Counted from the first letter of the stretch, positions 32,273 through 40,190 are shown. The stretch is DNA of 58,471 nucleotides from JBOGVA01 sp050692195 (GCA_050692195.1 JBOGVA010000007.1:1-58471); one strand, 5' to 3'. Translations and numbers: made by a program. Notes: generated from the letters alone by a model not told the origin.

Positions 32273-35200
32273 CTACATCTCCGATGCCCCCGGCTTCTCC
32301 GCCAGTTGCTTAAGCGCCTCGCGAGCCCGGCGAGCCCCGACGACGCTTCCCTTCTGCTCGCACACAGCCAGGGCTTCACTCACCGCCCGTTCGGCCTCAC
32401 GAACCCTGCCGGCGGCTTGGAGGACCTCCGCCAGGCTCATGAGCGTGTGGGAGCGAAGGTGGAGGAAGTCGGTCGCCTCCGATAGGTCGGCTGCATGCCG
32501 TGCGAGCTGGTAGGCCTCCTCCGCCTGCCCCCGCCGAGCGAGCACCTTGGCCCTCACGCTCCGCCACAGGATCTGTGAGTACGCGTCGTCCATGCTCGCC
32601 GACTCTGCGCTGATCCGAGCGTACTCTACGGCCTCGTCGTAGCGCCCCAGGCCGTACAGGGCCTCCGCAAGGATGGCTGCGGTCGTCGAGAGCCAGGAGA
32701 TCTCTCCGATCTGGCTGAGAGTCTGATAGCCGGCTCGGAGCTCTCTCTCGGCCGCCCCGGCGTCGTCCCCTAGCAGCTCGACCCACCCCGTGACCTGGGC
32801 GAGAGGTCCGGCGATCCACACGGGCAGAGCAAGCTCCTCCAGCAGTGCCCTGGCCTGTGCGATCAGCGCGCGTGCCTCTTCGAAGTTCCCCAGCATGGCC
32901 TCGAACGCCGCGCTGATGAACAGCCCGCTCGAGATGGGCTTCTTGTCGCCCTGAGCTCTCTCGATGAGGTCCTGGCACCGTCGGAGCCCCTCCCTCACCG
33001 GGGTGGGGCCGGCCCACACGGTCAGGGGCACCCAGGAGAGGCTTTCCAACTCGTCCCGCTCGTCACCGGATTGATGAGCATGGGCGGCAGCCTCCTCCCA
33101 TGCCTTCTCGGCCGGACCGAACTGGGCTTTCATCATGTTCACGAGCCCGAGCAACGACCAGCCCTCCGCCAGGCCCCGCTCGTCGCCGAGCTGCTCGAAG
33201 GCCGAGATGGCCTGAGTGGCCTCCTTCCGCGCTTGTTCCGCCCAGCCCTCGGGCTCGGTGAACAGCCGGATCCACAGGCCCAGGATGACCGTGTGTGCCT
33301 GAAGGCCCGGATCGCCGGAGGCCGCCACCGCCTCGCTGGCCTCGGCCACGACCGATTGCAGCTTCGCGAAGTCCCCCGTCTCCATCAGGCCGAACGCGAG
33401 CCGGGGCACAAGCTCCAGGCGTTCGGGTTCATCCTGGGGAAGAAGCGACGCGGCGCGAGAGAGGAGGTTGACGGCGGCCGGCATGTCCCCTCGGGAGAAC
33501 GCCCGCCGCCCTGCCGATGCCAGCGACCCCGCCGCTCGCCTCCCCAGGGCCTCGATCTGCTCGTTCATCGGCCGGAACTCGAGCAAGGATCTGTGGGCCT
33601 GCTCCAGGTGGTAGCCGAGGATCTCCTCGAACTCGCCGGCTCGGTCGTGGAACCTGACCTCGATCCAGTCGGCGAGCCGCTCGTGGAGCTCGGCGCGGGC
33701 GGCCTTCGGGATCGCGTTGTAGGCCGCGTCGCGGATCAGGATGTGGGTGAAGCGGAAGGCGTCCTCGTCGCTGAGCCTAGAGTAGTCGGGGCGGATCAGC
33801 TCCTTTCGCATGAGCGCCTGAAGGTGACTGCCGACGGTGGGCCTGAGCTCGCTGGGAGACAGCGCGGCGACCGCCCCCCACCCGAACATCCGCCCGACTA
33901 CGGAAGCTCCTTGGAGAACCGATCGCTCCTCCGAGTCCAGCCTGTCCAAGCGCGCCGCGATCAGCGAGTGGATGGTGGGAGGAATCGAGATCGTGGACAG
34001 GTCGCCCGCCAAGCTCCATCCTCCGTTGAGCCGTCGAAGCAAACCATCGTCCACCAGCATCCGGAGCGTCTCTTCCACGAAGAGGGGGTTGCCTTCGGCC
34101 ACCTCGGCGATCCGCGTCCGGGCCTGCTCCACCAGGTCGGCTCCCCCTATCAGGTTCGCGATGAGGGACTCCGTCTCGGAATCGGTCAGCGGTTGAAGAG
34201 TGATCAAGATGCTGTTCGCCTTCCCCGCCATCCATCCGGGCCGGACCTCGAGGAGCTCCGCGCGAGCGATGCACAGGATGATGACCGGCACGTCCCTGAT
34301 CCAATCGACGAGATACTCCAGCAGGTCGAGGAATGTGGGCTCGCCCCACTGGATGTCGTCGAAGACCACCACGAGCGGCCCCCGAGCTCCCAGCCCCTCG
34401 AAGAGCTTCCGAATGGCCCAGAACGCCTCCTGGACCTCGGGTGGGGCTTGGGTCACTCCCAGCAGGGCCGCGAGGCGATCGCTGACGAGTTCCGCCTCCT
34501 CCCCGTCTGCGAGGAGCCCGCGGATCTTCACGCGTGCGTCATCCGGCGTATCCTGCTCGTCTATCTCGGCGGCATTGCCGAGCGCCTCCACGACGGGCCA
34601 GAACGTGATTCCCTCCCCGTAGGGCAAGCAACGCCCTTGGATGACCCGGGCCTCACTTCCCAGCCCGGCCAGAAACTCACTCGTCAACCGCGACTTGCCA
34701 ACCCCCGCAGAGCCCATCACCACGATCAGCTGGCAAGCCGCCTGCTCGACCGCCCGCCGGAAGGCCACTTGGAGCGATGCGAGCTCGGCAGCTCGTCCGA
34801 CCAGCGGAGAGCCCAGGCGGCGGGCCCATCCGGCCGCTTCCGGGATGACCTCGAGAATCCTCCAGGCCGGAACCGGATCGGCCTTGCCCTTGAGCGCCAG
34901 CGGGCCGGTTCGCTCTGCCGTAACCGCGTCCCGAACGAGGTGGTACGTGGCTTCGCCGATGAGGATCTCTCCGGGCTGGGCGGCTTGCTCCAGACGTGCC
35001 GCGACGTTGACCGCGTCGCCCGCCACGAACGACTGTCCGCGGCCGGGTTCTCCGGCCACGACCTCTCCGGTGTTGACACCGGTTCGAACGGCGAGGGTCA
35101 CTCCCCATGCCCGCTCGAACTCTTCGTTCAGCCTGCCAAGCGCCTGTCCCATCTCGGCCGCGGCCCGCACGGCTCGGAGGGCATCGTCCTCCCGCAGCTG

Positions 35201-35503
35201 CGGGACGCCGAATACGGCCATCACCGCGTCGCCGATGAACTTCTCCACGGTGCCCCCGTGGCGCTCGAGCACCGACTTCATCTGCTCGAAGTAGTCCGAC
35301 ATGATCCGGCGAAGGGACTCGGGATCCTGGGCTCCCCCGAGAGCCGTCGAGCCGACGACATCCGAGAAGAGGACGGTAACGGTCTTGCGAGTTTCGCCCA
35401 CAATAGGGGCATGAGCCGGGAGGGCGCTTCCACAGGAGTGGCAGAACCGAGCGTGCCCCTCGTTAGGAGAGCCGCAGGTTGGGCATATAGGTTTGGCTTC
35501 CAC
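32273..35503 (-). CDS. zinc-ribbon / class III nucleotide cyclase / AAA-type ATPase / TPR regulator
   Basis: A 1076-residue cytoplasmic regulator. Residues 7-24 form a zinc ribbon (CPTCG...CHSCG). A class III adenylyl/guanylyl cyclase domain follows (about 40-215), with both metal aspartates (FSDVVGST, Asp48; GDAVMAVFG, Asp92) and the GVNTGEVVAGEPG loop. A STAND/AAA ATPase comes next, with Walker A GSAGVGKSR (264-272) and VVVFDDIQWGEPTFLDLL. The C-terminal half is TPR-like helical repeats. It should make cAMP (or cGMP) in response to a signal sensed by the ATPase/TPR part. GTG 35503 is chosen from GAGAGGG upstream and the natural zinc-ribbon start; the upstream frame is not protein-like. Confidence 0.9.
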   Translation of the reverse strand: MEAKPICPTCGSPNEGHARFCHSCGSALPAHAPIVGETRKTVTVLFSDVVGSTALGGAQDPESLRRIMSDYFEQMKSVLERHGGTVEKFIGDAVMAVFGVPQLREDDALRAVRAAAEMGQALGRLNEEFERAWGVTLAVRTGVNTGEVVAGEPGRGQSFVAGDAVNVAARLEQAAQPGEILIGEATYHLVRDAVTAERTGPLALKGKADPVPAWRILEVIPEAAGWARRLGSPLVGRAAELASLQVAFRRAVEQAACQLIVVMGSAGVGKSRLTSEFLAGLGSEARVIQGRCLPYGEGITFWPVVEALGNAAEIDEQDTPDDARVKIRGLLADGEEAELVSDRLAALLGVTQAPPEVQEAFWAIRKLFEGLGARGPLVVVFDDIQWGEPTFLDLLEYLVDWIRDVPVIILCIARAELLEVRPGWMAGKANSILITLQPLTDSETESLIANLIGGADLVEQARTRIAEVAEGNPLFVEETLRMLVDDGLLRRLNGGWSLAGDLSTISIPPTIHSLIAARLDRLDSEERSVLQGASVVGRMFGWGAVAALSPSELRPTVGSHLQALMRKELIRPDYSRLSDEDAFRFTHILIRDAAYNAIPKAARAELHERLADWIEVRFHDRAGEFEEILGYHLEQAHRSLLEFRPMNEQIEALGRRAAGSLASAGRRAFSRGDMPAAVNLLSRAASLLPQDEPERLELVPRLAFGLMETGDFAKLQSVVAEASEAVAASGDPGLQAHTVILGLWIRLFTEPEGWAEQARKEATQAISAFEQLGDERGLAEGWSLLGLVNMMKAQFGPAEKAWEEAAAHAHQSGDERDELESLSWVPLTVWAGPTPVREGLRRCQDLIERAQGDKKPISSGLFISAAFEAMLGNFEEARALIAQARALLEELALPVWIAGPLAQVTGWVELLGDDAGAAERELRAGYQTLSQIGEISWLSTTAAILAEALYGLGRYDEAVEYARISAESASMDDAYSQILWRSVRAKVLARRGQAEEAYQLARHAADLSEATDFLHLRSHTLMSLAEVLQAAGRVREAERAVSEALAVCEQKGSVVGARRAREALKQLAEKPGASEM

Positions 35504-35608
35504 CGCATACCCTCTCGTGCTTGGTAGCCTCCAGCGCCGTCGCCGGCGGCCTGGCATTCGGCGTCGAGGAATTGTGTTCACAGCGGCTGGCAAGTTGCAA
35601 TGGCGGGT

Positions 35609-35622
35609 TGCCCGATCGGGCA
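35609..35622. promoter_or_regulatory. 14-bp perfect palindrome in divergent region
   Basis: TGCCCGATCGGGCA is a perfect palindrome between the cyclase gene and the first small-peptide gene, the only obvious symmetric element in this 235-nt gap. It could be an operator. There is no second copy nearby. Confidence 0.25.
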
Positions 35623-35682
35623 GGGGACCCGGACGATCACCGCAAGGCTGCCACGGACATGCCGCCACCATGCTCATCCGCC

Positions 35683-35711
35683 TTGACAATTGGCCTGAAA
35701 AGGAATACGTA
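35683..35711 (+). promoter_or_regulatory. duplicated promoter block, copy 1
   Basis: TTGACA (35683-35688), then TGAAAAGG, then ATACGTAGG and TCGTCC, leading to AGGAGGAG before the peptide ATG. The same blocks recur at 36064-36093. TACGTA lies 17 nt after TTGACA and is a poor sigma-70 -10, so an alternative sigma or activator may be needed. Confidence 0.55.
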
Positions 35712-35738
35712 GGATCGTCCCGCTAGCAGGAGGAGCAG

Positions 35739-36029
35739 ATGAGTCCAGAGCTGGGGTTCGACTCGGGCATGGCGTCGGAGGTGGCCAAGCTGGCCCAGAT
35801 CATCGGGCAGGCGGACACGAGGCAATCCTTCAAGTCCGACATGGACGGCACGCTGGCGACGGCGGGCGTCCGTCGCGACCGCCTCCCGCCGCAGGCCCTC
35901 GATACGCTGAACGGGATGACCATCGAGGAGCTCCAGTTGCTGGCCGGCATCAGCCAGAGGTTTATCGACGCGGGCTTGTCCATTGACGTGCCGGTCGAGA
36001 CCCAACGCTATCGGGTCATGTTCTTCTGA
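35739..36029 (+). CDS. small helical peptide A, paralogue of peptide B
   Basis: A 96-residue protein with strong AGCAGGAGGAG ribosome site. It shares with the next small gene the pattern GMA-x2-VA-x-LA-x2-I ... QSF-x-SD ... AG ... LP-x2-A ... L-x-GM-x2-EEL ... S-x3-I-x-AG, and the same ending RVxFF (here RYRVMFF). Predicted all-helical core with an extended C-terminal tail from about residue 80. There is no signal peptide and no cysteine. The fold pattern recalls LigA/Nif11/NHLP-type leader domains of modified peptides, but that is an impression, not a match. It lies in line with the diiron enzyme gene. Confidence 0.75.
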   Translation: MSPELGFDSGMASEVAKLAQIIGQADTRQSFKSDMDGTLATAGVRRDRLPPQALDTLNGMTIEELQLLAGISQRFIDAGLSIDVPVETQRYRVMFF

Positions 36030-36063
36030 CGCATTCCCCGCTGCAATGCGGCGGTCCACTGCC

Positions 36064-36093
36064 TTGACAACGGGGATGAAAAGGGGATACGTA
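36064..36093 (+). promoter_or_regulatory. duplicated promoter block, copy 2
   Basis: TTGACA (36064-36069), TGAAAAGG, ATACGTAGGG, TCGTCC and GCAGGAGG repeat the block upstream of peptide A almost word for word (spacer 18 instead of 17). Promoter and gene were evidently duplicated together, and the promoter has been kept while the coding parts diverged. Confidence 0.55.
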
Positions 36094-36119
36094 GGGTCGT
36101 CCTGGAGCAGGAGGCGGCC

Positions 36120-36443
36120 ATGGAGGACAAGGGCGCATATGACCCGCGAGCGCTGGACAGGACCCACGGTATGGCGTGGAACGTCGCCAGGCTCGCCGAG
36201 GTGATCAGAGACCCCGGATGGAGCCAGTCCTTCTGTTCCGACCCCTACCGAATGGTCGAAGAGGCTGGGATCGATCCCAGATTCCTCCCTTCGGGGGCGG
36301 TCGAGGCGCTGAGCGGGATGGGGCCGGAAGAGCTCCGGGTGATCTCCGAGTACAGCGACAAGCTGATCGAAGCCGGTTTCTACCTCGAAGCGACGAAGGG
36401 GGAAGGCGGGAAACAGGCCGACCCCCGAGTCAGTTTCTTCTGA
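36120..36443 (+). CDS. small helical peptide B, paralogue of peptide A
   Basis: A 107-residue protein, tandem duplicate of peptide A. Shared positions include THGMAWNVARLAEVI, SQSFCSDP, EEAGIDP, LSGMGPEEL and IEAGF, and the same C-terminus (PRVSFF). The tail after the helical core (residues about 86-107) is Gly/Lys-rich and longer than in A. One cysteine (in QSFCSDP) is present. AGCAGGAGGC precedes the ATG. It ends 13 nt before the diiron-enzyme start, so these two are probably co-transcribed. The function is not recognised. Confidence 0.78.
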   Translation: MEDKGAYDPRALDRTHGMAWNVARLAEVIRDPGWSQSFCSDPYRMVEEAGIDPRFLPSGAVEALSGMGPEELRVISEYSDKLIEAGFYLEATKGEGGKQADPRVSFF

Positions 36444-36456
36444 GCGCTTCCCTCCC

Positions 36457-37203
36457 GTGGCGGCGACGACCGGCGCAACGAAGCTCACCGAAAGCGAGCG
36501 CCTCCACCGGAAGATCGAGTTCGTCTATCCGTTGCTTGGGGACGCAGCGCGTCGATTCCTGACCCACCCCCGGATCGTGGACCTGTACCCCGAGTACCTG
36601 TTCCTGTCCCACTGCATCATCCGGGCCAGCGTGCCGCTGATGGAGGCAGCGCTTGCGCGGGCCAGGGCGCTGGCTGAGGGGGATCCCGTGGCCGCGGGGC
36701 TGGCGGCCTACCTGGACCCGCACATCGATGAGGAGCGAGATCACGATGAGTGGGTGCTGGACGACCTGGCGGTCCTGGGGCGAGATCGTTCGACCGTCCT
36801 GGAGCGTCTCCCTTCGCCCACCGTCGCCGGCCTGGTCGGATCCCAGTACTACTGGGTGTTCCACTATCATCCCGTCGCGCTGCTCGGATACATGGCGTTG
36901 CTGGAGGGGTACCCTCCGCAGAGGCCGGACATCGAGGACCTCATCGCGCGGACCGGGTACAGCCGAAAGGCGTTTCGCACCCTCATCCATCATGCGGACC
37001 TGGACCCCGAGCACGGGGACGAGCTGAACCGCACCATCGACAGCCTGCCTCTGTCGCCCAAGCACTCGGCCGTTCTCGGGCTCAGCGCCATGTCCACCGT
37101 CCATCTGATGGCACGGGCCATCGACGAGATCATCGAAGCAGTCGGCGAGGGCGTCAACGCCCCCCCGTCGGCGGCTCGGGAGGCGGGGCCTACGGCCCGG
37201 TGA
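36457..37203 (+). CDS. haem-oxygenase-like diiron oxidase/oxygenase (HDO) family protein
   Basis: A 248-residue all-helical protein resembling the iron-containing redox enzyme/TenA-PqqC-like superfamily. Likely iron ligands are Glu63 (PLMEAAL), Glu92/93 and His96 (HIDEERDHDEW), Glu150 (ALLEGYPP), and His178/179, Asp181/183 and His186 (LIHHADLDPEHGDE). Known HDOs perform O2-dependent N-oxygenation, desaturation/fragmentation or self-modifying chemistry (SznF, UndA, BesC, CADD). The GTG start is 13 nt after peptide B, with no Shine-Dalgarno, suggesting coupling. It is convergent with the SDR gene, with a 14-nt overlap of 3' ends. The substrate is unknown; the adjacent peptides are the obvious candidates. 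Confidence 0.78.
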   Translation: MAATTGATKLTESERLHRKIEFVYPLLGDAARRFLTHPRIVDLYPEYLFLSHCIIRASVPLMEAALARARALAEGDPVAAGLAAYLDPHIDEERDHDEWVLDDLAVLGRDRSTVLERLPSPTVAGLVGSQYYWVFHYHPVALLGYMALLEGYPPQRPDIEDLIARTGYSRKAFRTLIHHADLDPEHGDELNRTIDSLPLSPKHSAVLGLSAMSTVHLMARAIDEIIEAVGEGVNAPPSAAREAGPTAR

Positions 37204-37969
37204 GCGCGGAGAGGGTCTGGCCGCCGTCCACGATCAGCACTGAACCCGTGATGAACGAAGCGGCCGGGGAGCACAGGAACAACGCCACGGCTGCCACTTC
37301 CTCCGGCGTGCCCCACCTCCCCATCGGGATCGAGGCGCGTGCCGTCTCCTCGAACCCGGGGAAGGTCTGGCGAGCCTTCTCGTTCAGCTCTGTCTCGATC
37401 CAGCCGGGCGCCAGGGCGTTGACCCTGACGCCGGAGGCCGCCCATTCGTAGGCCACGGTCCGGGTCAGGCTGACGAGGGCCGCCTTCGCGCTGGCGTAGT
37501 AGGACACGCCGGGGCTGGCGATGAACGCCGCCACCGAGGCCACGTTCAGCACGCAGGCGTCCTGCTTGCTGAGAAGGACCGGGGCGGCGGACTTGATCCC
37601 GTACAGAGCACCCCAGAAGTTCACGCGGAAGTACTTCTCGAAACCCTCCAGCCGGGCCTGATCGACCGGTGAGAGGAAGGGGGCCGCTCCCGCGTTGTTC
37701 ACGAGGATGTCGACCGTGCCGAAGGCCTCCACGGTGAGGTCCACCAGTTTCTGTACCTGATTGGGGTCGGTCACGTCGGTCGGCACCGGAAGGGCGGCTG
37801 CCCCTGTCGCCTCGACCTCTTTCGCGGCACGCAGCAGGTCGTCCTCCCCCCGTGCCGCCAGGGCCACCGAGGCACCCGCCCGCGCGAAGGCCAGGGCGAT
37901 GGCCCTGCCGATGCCCTTGCTCCCTCCGGTGACGATGGCCACCTTTCCTTTGAGCACCCGCTCGGACAT
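37190..37969 (-). CDS. short-chain dehydrogenase/reductase
   Basis: A 259-residue classical SDR. The NAD(P)-binding motif is TGGSKGIG (14-21), NNAG is in DILVNNAGAAP, and the active site has Ser in LNVASVAAF and Tyr/Lys in SYYASAKAAL. The ending (PEEVAAVALFLCSPAASFITG) is of the FabG/3-oxoacyl-reductase type. An Arg after the second strand (LAARGEDD) suggests NADPH. The substrate is not deducible. The ATG at 37969 fits the family start (MSERVLKGKVAIVTGG); the upstream extension lacks support. It is divergent from the phosphatase-like gene. Confidence 0.9.
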   Translation of the reverse strand: MSERVLKGKVAIVTGGSKGIGRAIALAFARAGASVALAARGEDDLLRAAKEVEATGAAALPVPTDVTDPNQVQKLVDLTVEAFGTVDILVNNAGAAPFLSPVDQARLEGFEKYFRVNFWGALYGIKSAAPVLLSKQDACVLNVASVAAFIASPGVSYYASAKAALVSLTRTVAYEWAASGVRVNALAPGWIETELNEKARQTFPGFEETARASIPMGRWGTPEEVAAVALFLCSPAASFITGSVLIVDGGQTLSALTGP

Positions 37970-37994
37970 CAGGGACCCCCCGTTCCTCTCCCCG

Positions 37995-38000
37995 TAGAAT
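37995..38000 (+). promoter_or_regulatory. -10 box TAGAAT before the phosphatase-like gene
   Basis: TAGAAT ends 10 nt before the ATG at 38011, in the divergent gap to the SDR gene. Spacing fits a leaderless or very short-leader transcript. Confidence 0.4.
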
Positions 38001-38010
38001 CGCCGTTCGG

Positions 38011-38838
38011 ATGCAAAGCAAAGCACAGGACCGGCCCCGGGAAGAACAGGGCGCACGAGGCCGGTGGCGCCGGGCAGCATACGGTCGCGAGGAGCTGGCC
38101 GAAGCCCTGGTCGCCGCCAGGATCGCCGGCCCCATCACCTCGCACGACCGCAAGAACGTCGGGTGGAAGATCCAGAGCCTGGTGACGGGCGATCCGGACT
38201 CCCAGTTCGGGCTGACCGGGTTGGCCGGCGTCTCCGCTGCGGAGGTGCTCGGGCTGGTCGCTGCCGAGACCGGGTTCGACCCGGACCCGACCATCGAGGA
38301 GGGCCCCTCCTCCATCGACTCCGCCCGTGTGCTCGATTCCCTGGAGGCGGCAGGCAGGCGATTGGCAGCCGCATGCGATCGGGGTGAACGCGTCGTCCTG
38401 GCCACTGGCCACCCGGCCGGGCTTCCTCTCCTGTACCTGGCGGTGGCCGATCTCCTCGAAGGGGGCGGGGCAAAGATCCTCAGGCCGGCCCAGGGGTTCG
38501 AGTGGAAGGAGTCGGCGAAGGCTCGGCAGATCAGGTACCTGCACGGAGTGGCCGTGCTCACCGACCGAGGATCGACCATCCACACCCATTCCTCCGGGCC
38601 CATGGGGCTCATGCTGGAGGAGGGTTCGCCCGATCTCGTTTTCGCCGACCACGGCTTCGCCGGAGCGGCCATCGAGGCCGGGATCGACACGATCACCATC
38701 GCGGATGTCAACGACCCCGCCCCGATCGTGGCCAAGTGGCAGGGCCGGACCGAGATCGTGATCGTGATGGACGACAACGTCCTGCCCGAGGACTACTGGC
38801 CGTGTTTCCAGGCGATCGCTTCCCAGTTTCCCCCGTAG
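38011..38838 (+). CDS. actinobacterial phosphatase-annotated protein of unknown function
   Basis: A 275-residue soluble protein. The N-terminal 25 residues are charged and probably disordered. The core carries RVVLATGHPAGLPLLYLAVADLL, GVAVLTDRGSTIHTHSSGPM, LVFADHGFAGAAIEAGIDTI and IVMDDNVLPEDYWP. These motifs resemble a family usually labelled phosphatase in actinobacteria; I know of no biochemical proof. The repeated His/Asp (HTHS, ADHG, DDN) would suit a metal site. It stands alone with its own TAGAAT box. Confidence 0.65.
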   Translation: MQSKAQDRPREEQGARGRWRRAAYGREELAEALVAARIAGPITSHDRKNVGWKIQSLVTGDPDSQFGLTGLAGVSAAEVLGLVAAETGFDPDPTIEEGPSSIDSARVLDSLEAAGRRLAAACDRGERVVLATGHPAGLPLLYLAVADLLEGGGAKILRPAQGFEWKESAKARQIRYLHGVAVLTDRGSTIHTHSSGPMGLMLEEGSPDLVFADHGFAGAAIEAGIDTITIADVNDPAPIVAKWQGRTEIVIVMDDNVLPEDYWPCFQAIASQFPP

Positions 38839-38904
38839 TCTCAGATCGTCCTCGGCCTCACCCTCCCGAGCCGTGACTGCCACTTGGCTAGAATCTGGCC
38901 AGGC

Positions 38905-39105
38905 GTGCACTCCAAGGCGCCGCTCGACGAGGTTCGGTTCCGTGGATTGAGGTCGCAAGGGGTCAAGCGAAGCATCGGCGGGATGGACGATGAGGACCGG
39001 TTGATTCGACGAGCGCGGGCTGATCGCGTGAGAGAAGGCGGCGATCGCCGGCGCGTTCGGATCATGAGCCGGTCGGTGGAGGGCAGGTACATCCGAGCCG
39101 GCTAG
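38905..39105 (+). CDS. small basic hypothetical protein
   Basis: A 66-residue Arg-rich protein (VHSKAPLDEVRFRG...DRLIRRARADRVREGGDRRRVRIMSRS). TAGAAT at 38889-38894 lies 10 nt before the GTG, the same layout as several neighbouring genes, which is the main support. The TTG at 38884 would lie upstream of that box and is rejected. There is no recognisable domain; the charge suggests nucleic-acid or ribosome contact. It could still be non-coding. Confidence 0.45.
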   Translation: MHSKAPLDEVRFRGLRSQGVKRSIGGMDDEDRLIRRARADRVREGGDRRRVRIMSRSVEGRYIRAG

Positions 39106-39164
39106 ACAGCTCAGCGACGGGTACGCACGGGCCGATCGGCGGCGCCCCCGAAGGAGGAGGGGCC

Positions 39165-40055
39165 GTGGACCGGTACATGGCTGTGGTGGAACGGGTCGCC
39201 ACCACAGGCCGCGTCGTCCTGCTGATGGGCGGCTTGGACTCCGGCAAGAGCACGCTCGGGCGAGCCATCGCCGCCGCCGCGATGGAGACGGGACGCACCG
39301 CGGCCTACCTCGACGCCGACCTCGGACAGAAGACCGTGGGGCCGCCGACAGCGGTGACCCTGCGGATACTCCGCGGACAGGCGGATCTGGAGGCCGACGA
39401 GCTCTCCCGGCCCGATGCCATGTACTTCGTCGGGGCCACGTCTCCGCAGGGCCAGCTGCTCCCTCTGGTGGTAGGAGCGGCCAAGCTGCTGGCTCGGGCC
39501 CAGGACCAGGGGGCAGAGCTGGTCGTCGTGGACACCAGCGGCCTCGTCTCGGGGGTCTACGGCCAGATCCTCAAGTACCACAAGATCGAGCTGCTTCGGC
39601 CGGACGCCGTCATCGGGCTTCAACGGGGACAGGAGCTGGACCCGCTGCTCGGTATCATCCAGCGGTTCTTCACGTGCGAGGTCATCGCCCTGCCCGTGGA
39701 CCCCGATGTGCAGCCGACCTCGGTCGAGGAGCGAGCTCACAACCGGGAGGAGGCGATGCGCCGGTACTTCTCCGGTCCGTTGCAAAGGTGGCGGGTCAAG
39801 CCGACGGTGTTCATGCCCGCGCTGCCGGCCCTGTTTGACCATTCGCAGCTCGACCGGATCGTCGTCGGGCTCTCGAACGGCGAAGGCGATTACATCGGGC
39901 TGGGATACCTGGAGTATTCGACGGAGGAGCAACTCCTCAGGCTGCTCTCCCCCGTGGCATCCGGGCCGAAGGCGCTCAAGCTGGGGTCCGTGCGGCTGGA
40001 GGATGGGTTCAAGATCCGGCGCGTGGACCTGCGGAATCTCTTCGGAACCGACTAG
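39165..40055 (+). CDS. CLP1/Grc3-like P-loop (polynucleotide 5'-hydroxyl kinase domain) protein
   Basis: A 296-residue P-loop ATPase. Walker A is GGLDSGKST (22-30), and LDADLGQKTVGPPTAVTL is the CLP1-P/Grc3 signature following it. LVVVDTSGLVSGVYGQILKYHKIELLRPDAVIGLQ (read as two segments) completes the kinase core. Eukaryotic and archaeal relatives phosphorylate RNA 5'-OH ends. The bacterial ones are little studied; repair or healing of cleaved tRNA/mRNA is a reasonable guess. The GTG has AAGGAGGAGG upstream. It is followed by the bS22 ribosomal protein gene, whose -10 box overlaps this stop codon. Confidence 0.85.
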   Translation: MDRYMAVVERVATTGRVVLLMGGLDSGKSTLGRAIAAAAMETGRTAAYLDADLGQKTVGPPTAVTLRILRGQADLEADELSRPDAMYFVGATSPQGQLLPLVVGAAKLLARAQDQGAELVVVDTSGLVSGVYGQILKYHKIELLRPDAVIGLQRGQELDPLLGIIQRFFTCEVIALPVDPDVQPTSVEERAHNREEAMRRYFSGPLQRWRVKPTVFMPALPALFDHSQLDRIVVGLSNGEGDYIGLGYLEYSTEEQLLRLLSPVASGPKALKLGSVRLEDGFKIRRVDLRNLFGTD

Positions 40056-40058
40056 ACT
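40053..40058 (+). promoter_or_regulatory. -10 box TAGACT for bS22
   Basis: TAGACT overlaps the stop codon of the kinase gene. It would give a leader of about 30 nt with AAAGGA 6 nt before the TTG start of the ribosomal protein. Confidence 0.35.
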
Positions 40059-40094
40059 CTCCCGGCCTCTCCGGCCACGACGAAAGGATGACGC

Positions 40095-40190
40095 TTGCCC
40101 TCCGTAGTGAAGAAGCGCCGAAAGAAGATGCGCAAGAAGAAGCACAAGAAGCTCCTCAAGAAGACTCGCTGGCAGCGCCGGCAGACCTAA
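40095..40190 (+). CDS. bS22-type small ribosomal protein (AURKAIP1/COX24 domain)
   Basis: A 31-residue, extremely basic peptide, MPSVVKKRRKKMRKKKHKK... ending TRWQRRQT. It matches the actinobacterial 30S protein bS22 (about 33 residues) and the C-terminal motif of mitochondrial AURKAIP1/mS38. It binds near the decoding-site helix 44 region. TTG is the start, with AAAGGA at 40083-40088 at good spacing. It is too short for ordinary gene finders. Its presence supports an actinobacterial origin. Confidence 0.92.
   Translation: MPSVVKKRRKKMRKKKHKKLLKKTRWQRRQT

Noticed and set aside
33071..35527. 818-residue plus-strand frame over the cyclase gene
   Set aside because: Antisense shadow of a multi-domain protein with unmistakable motifs.
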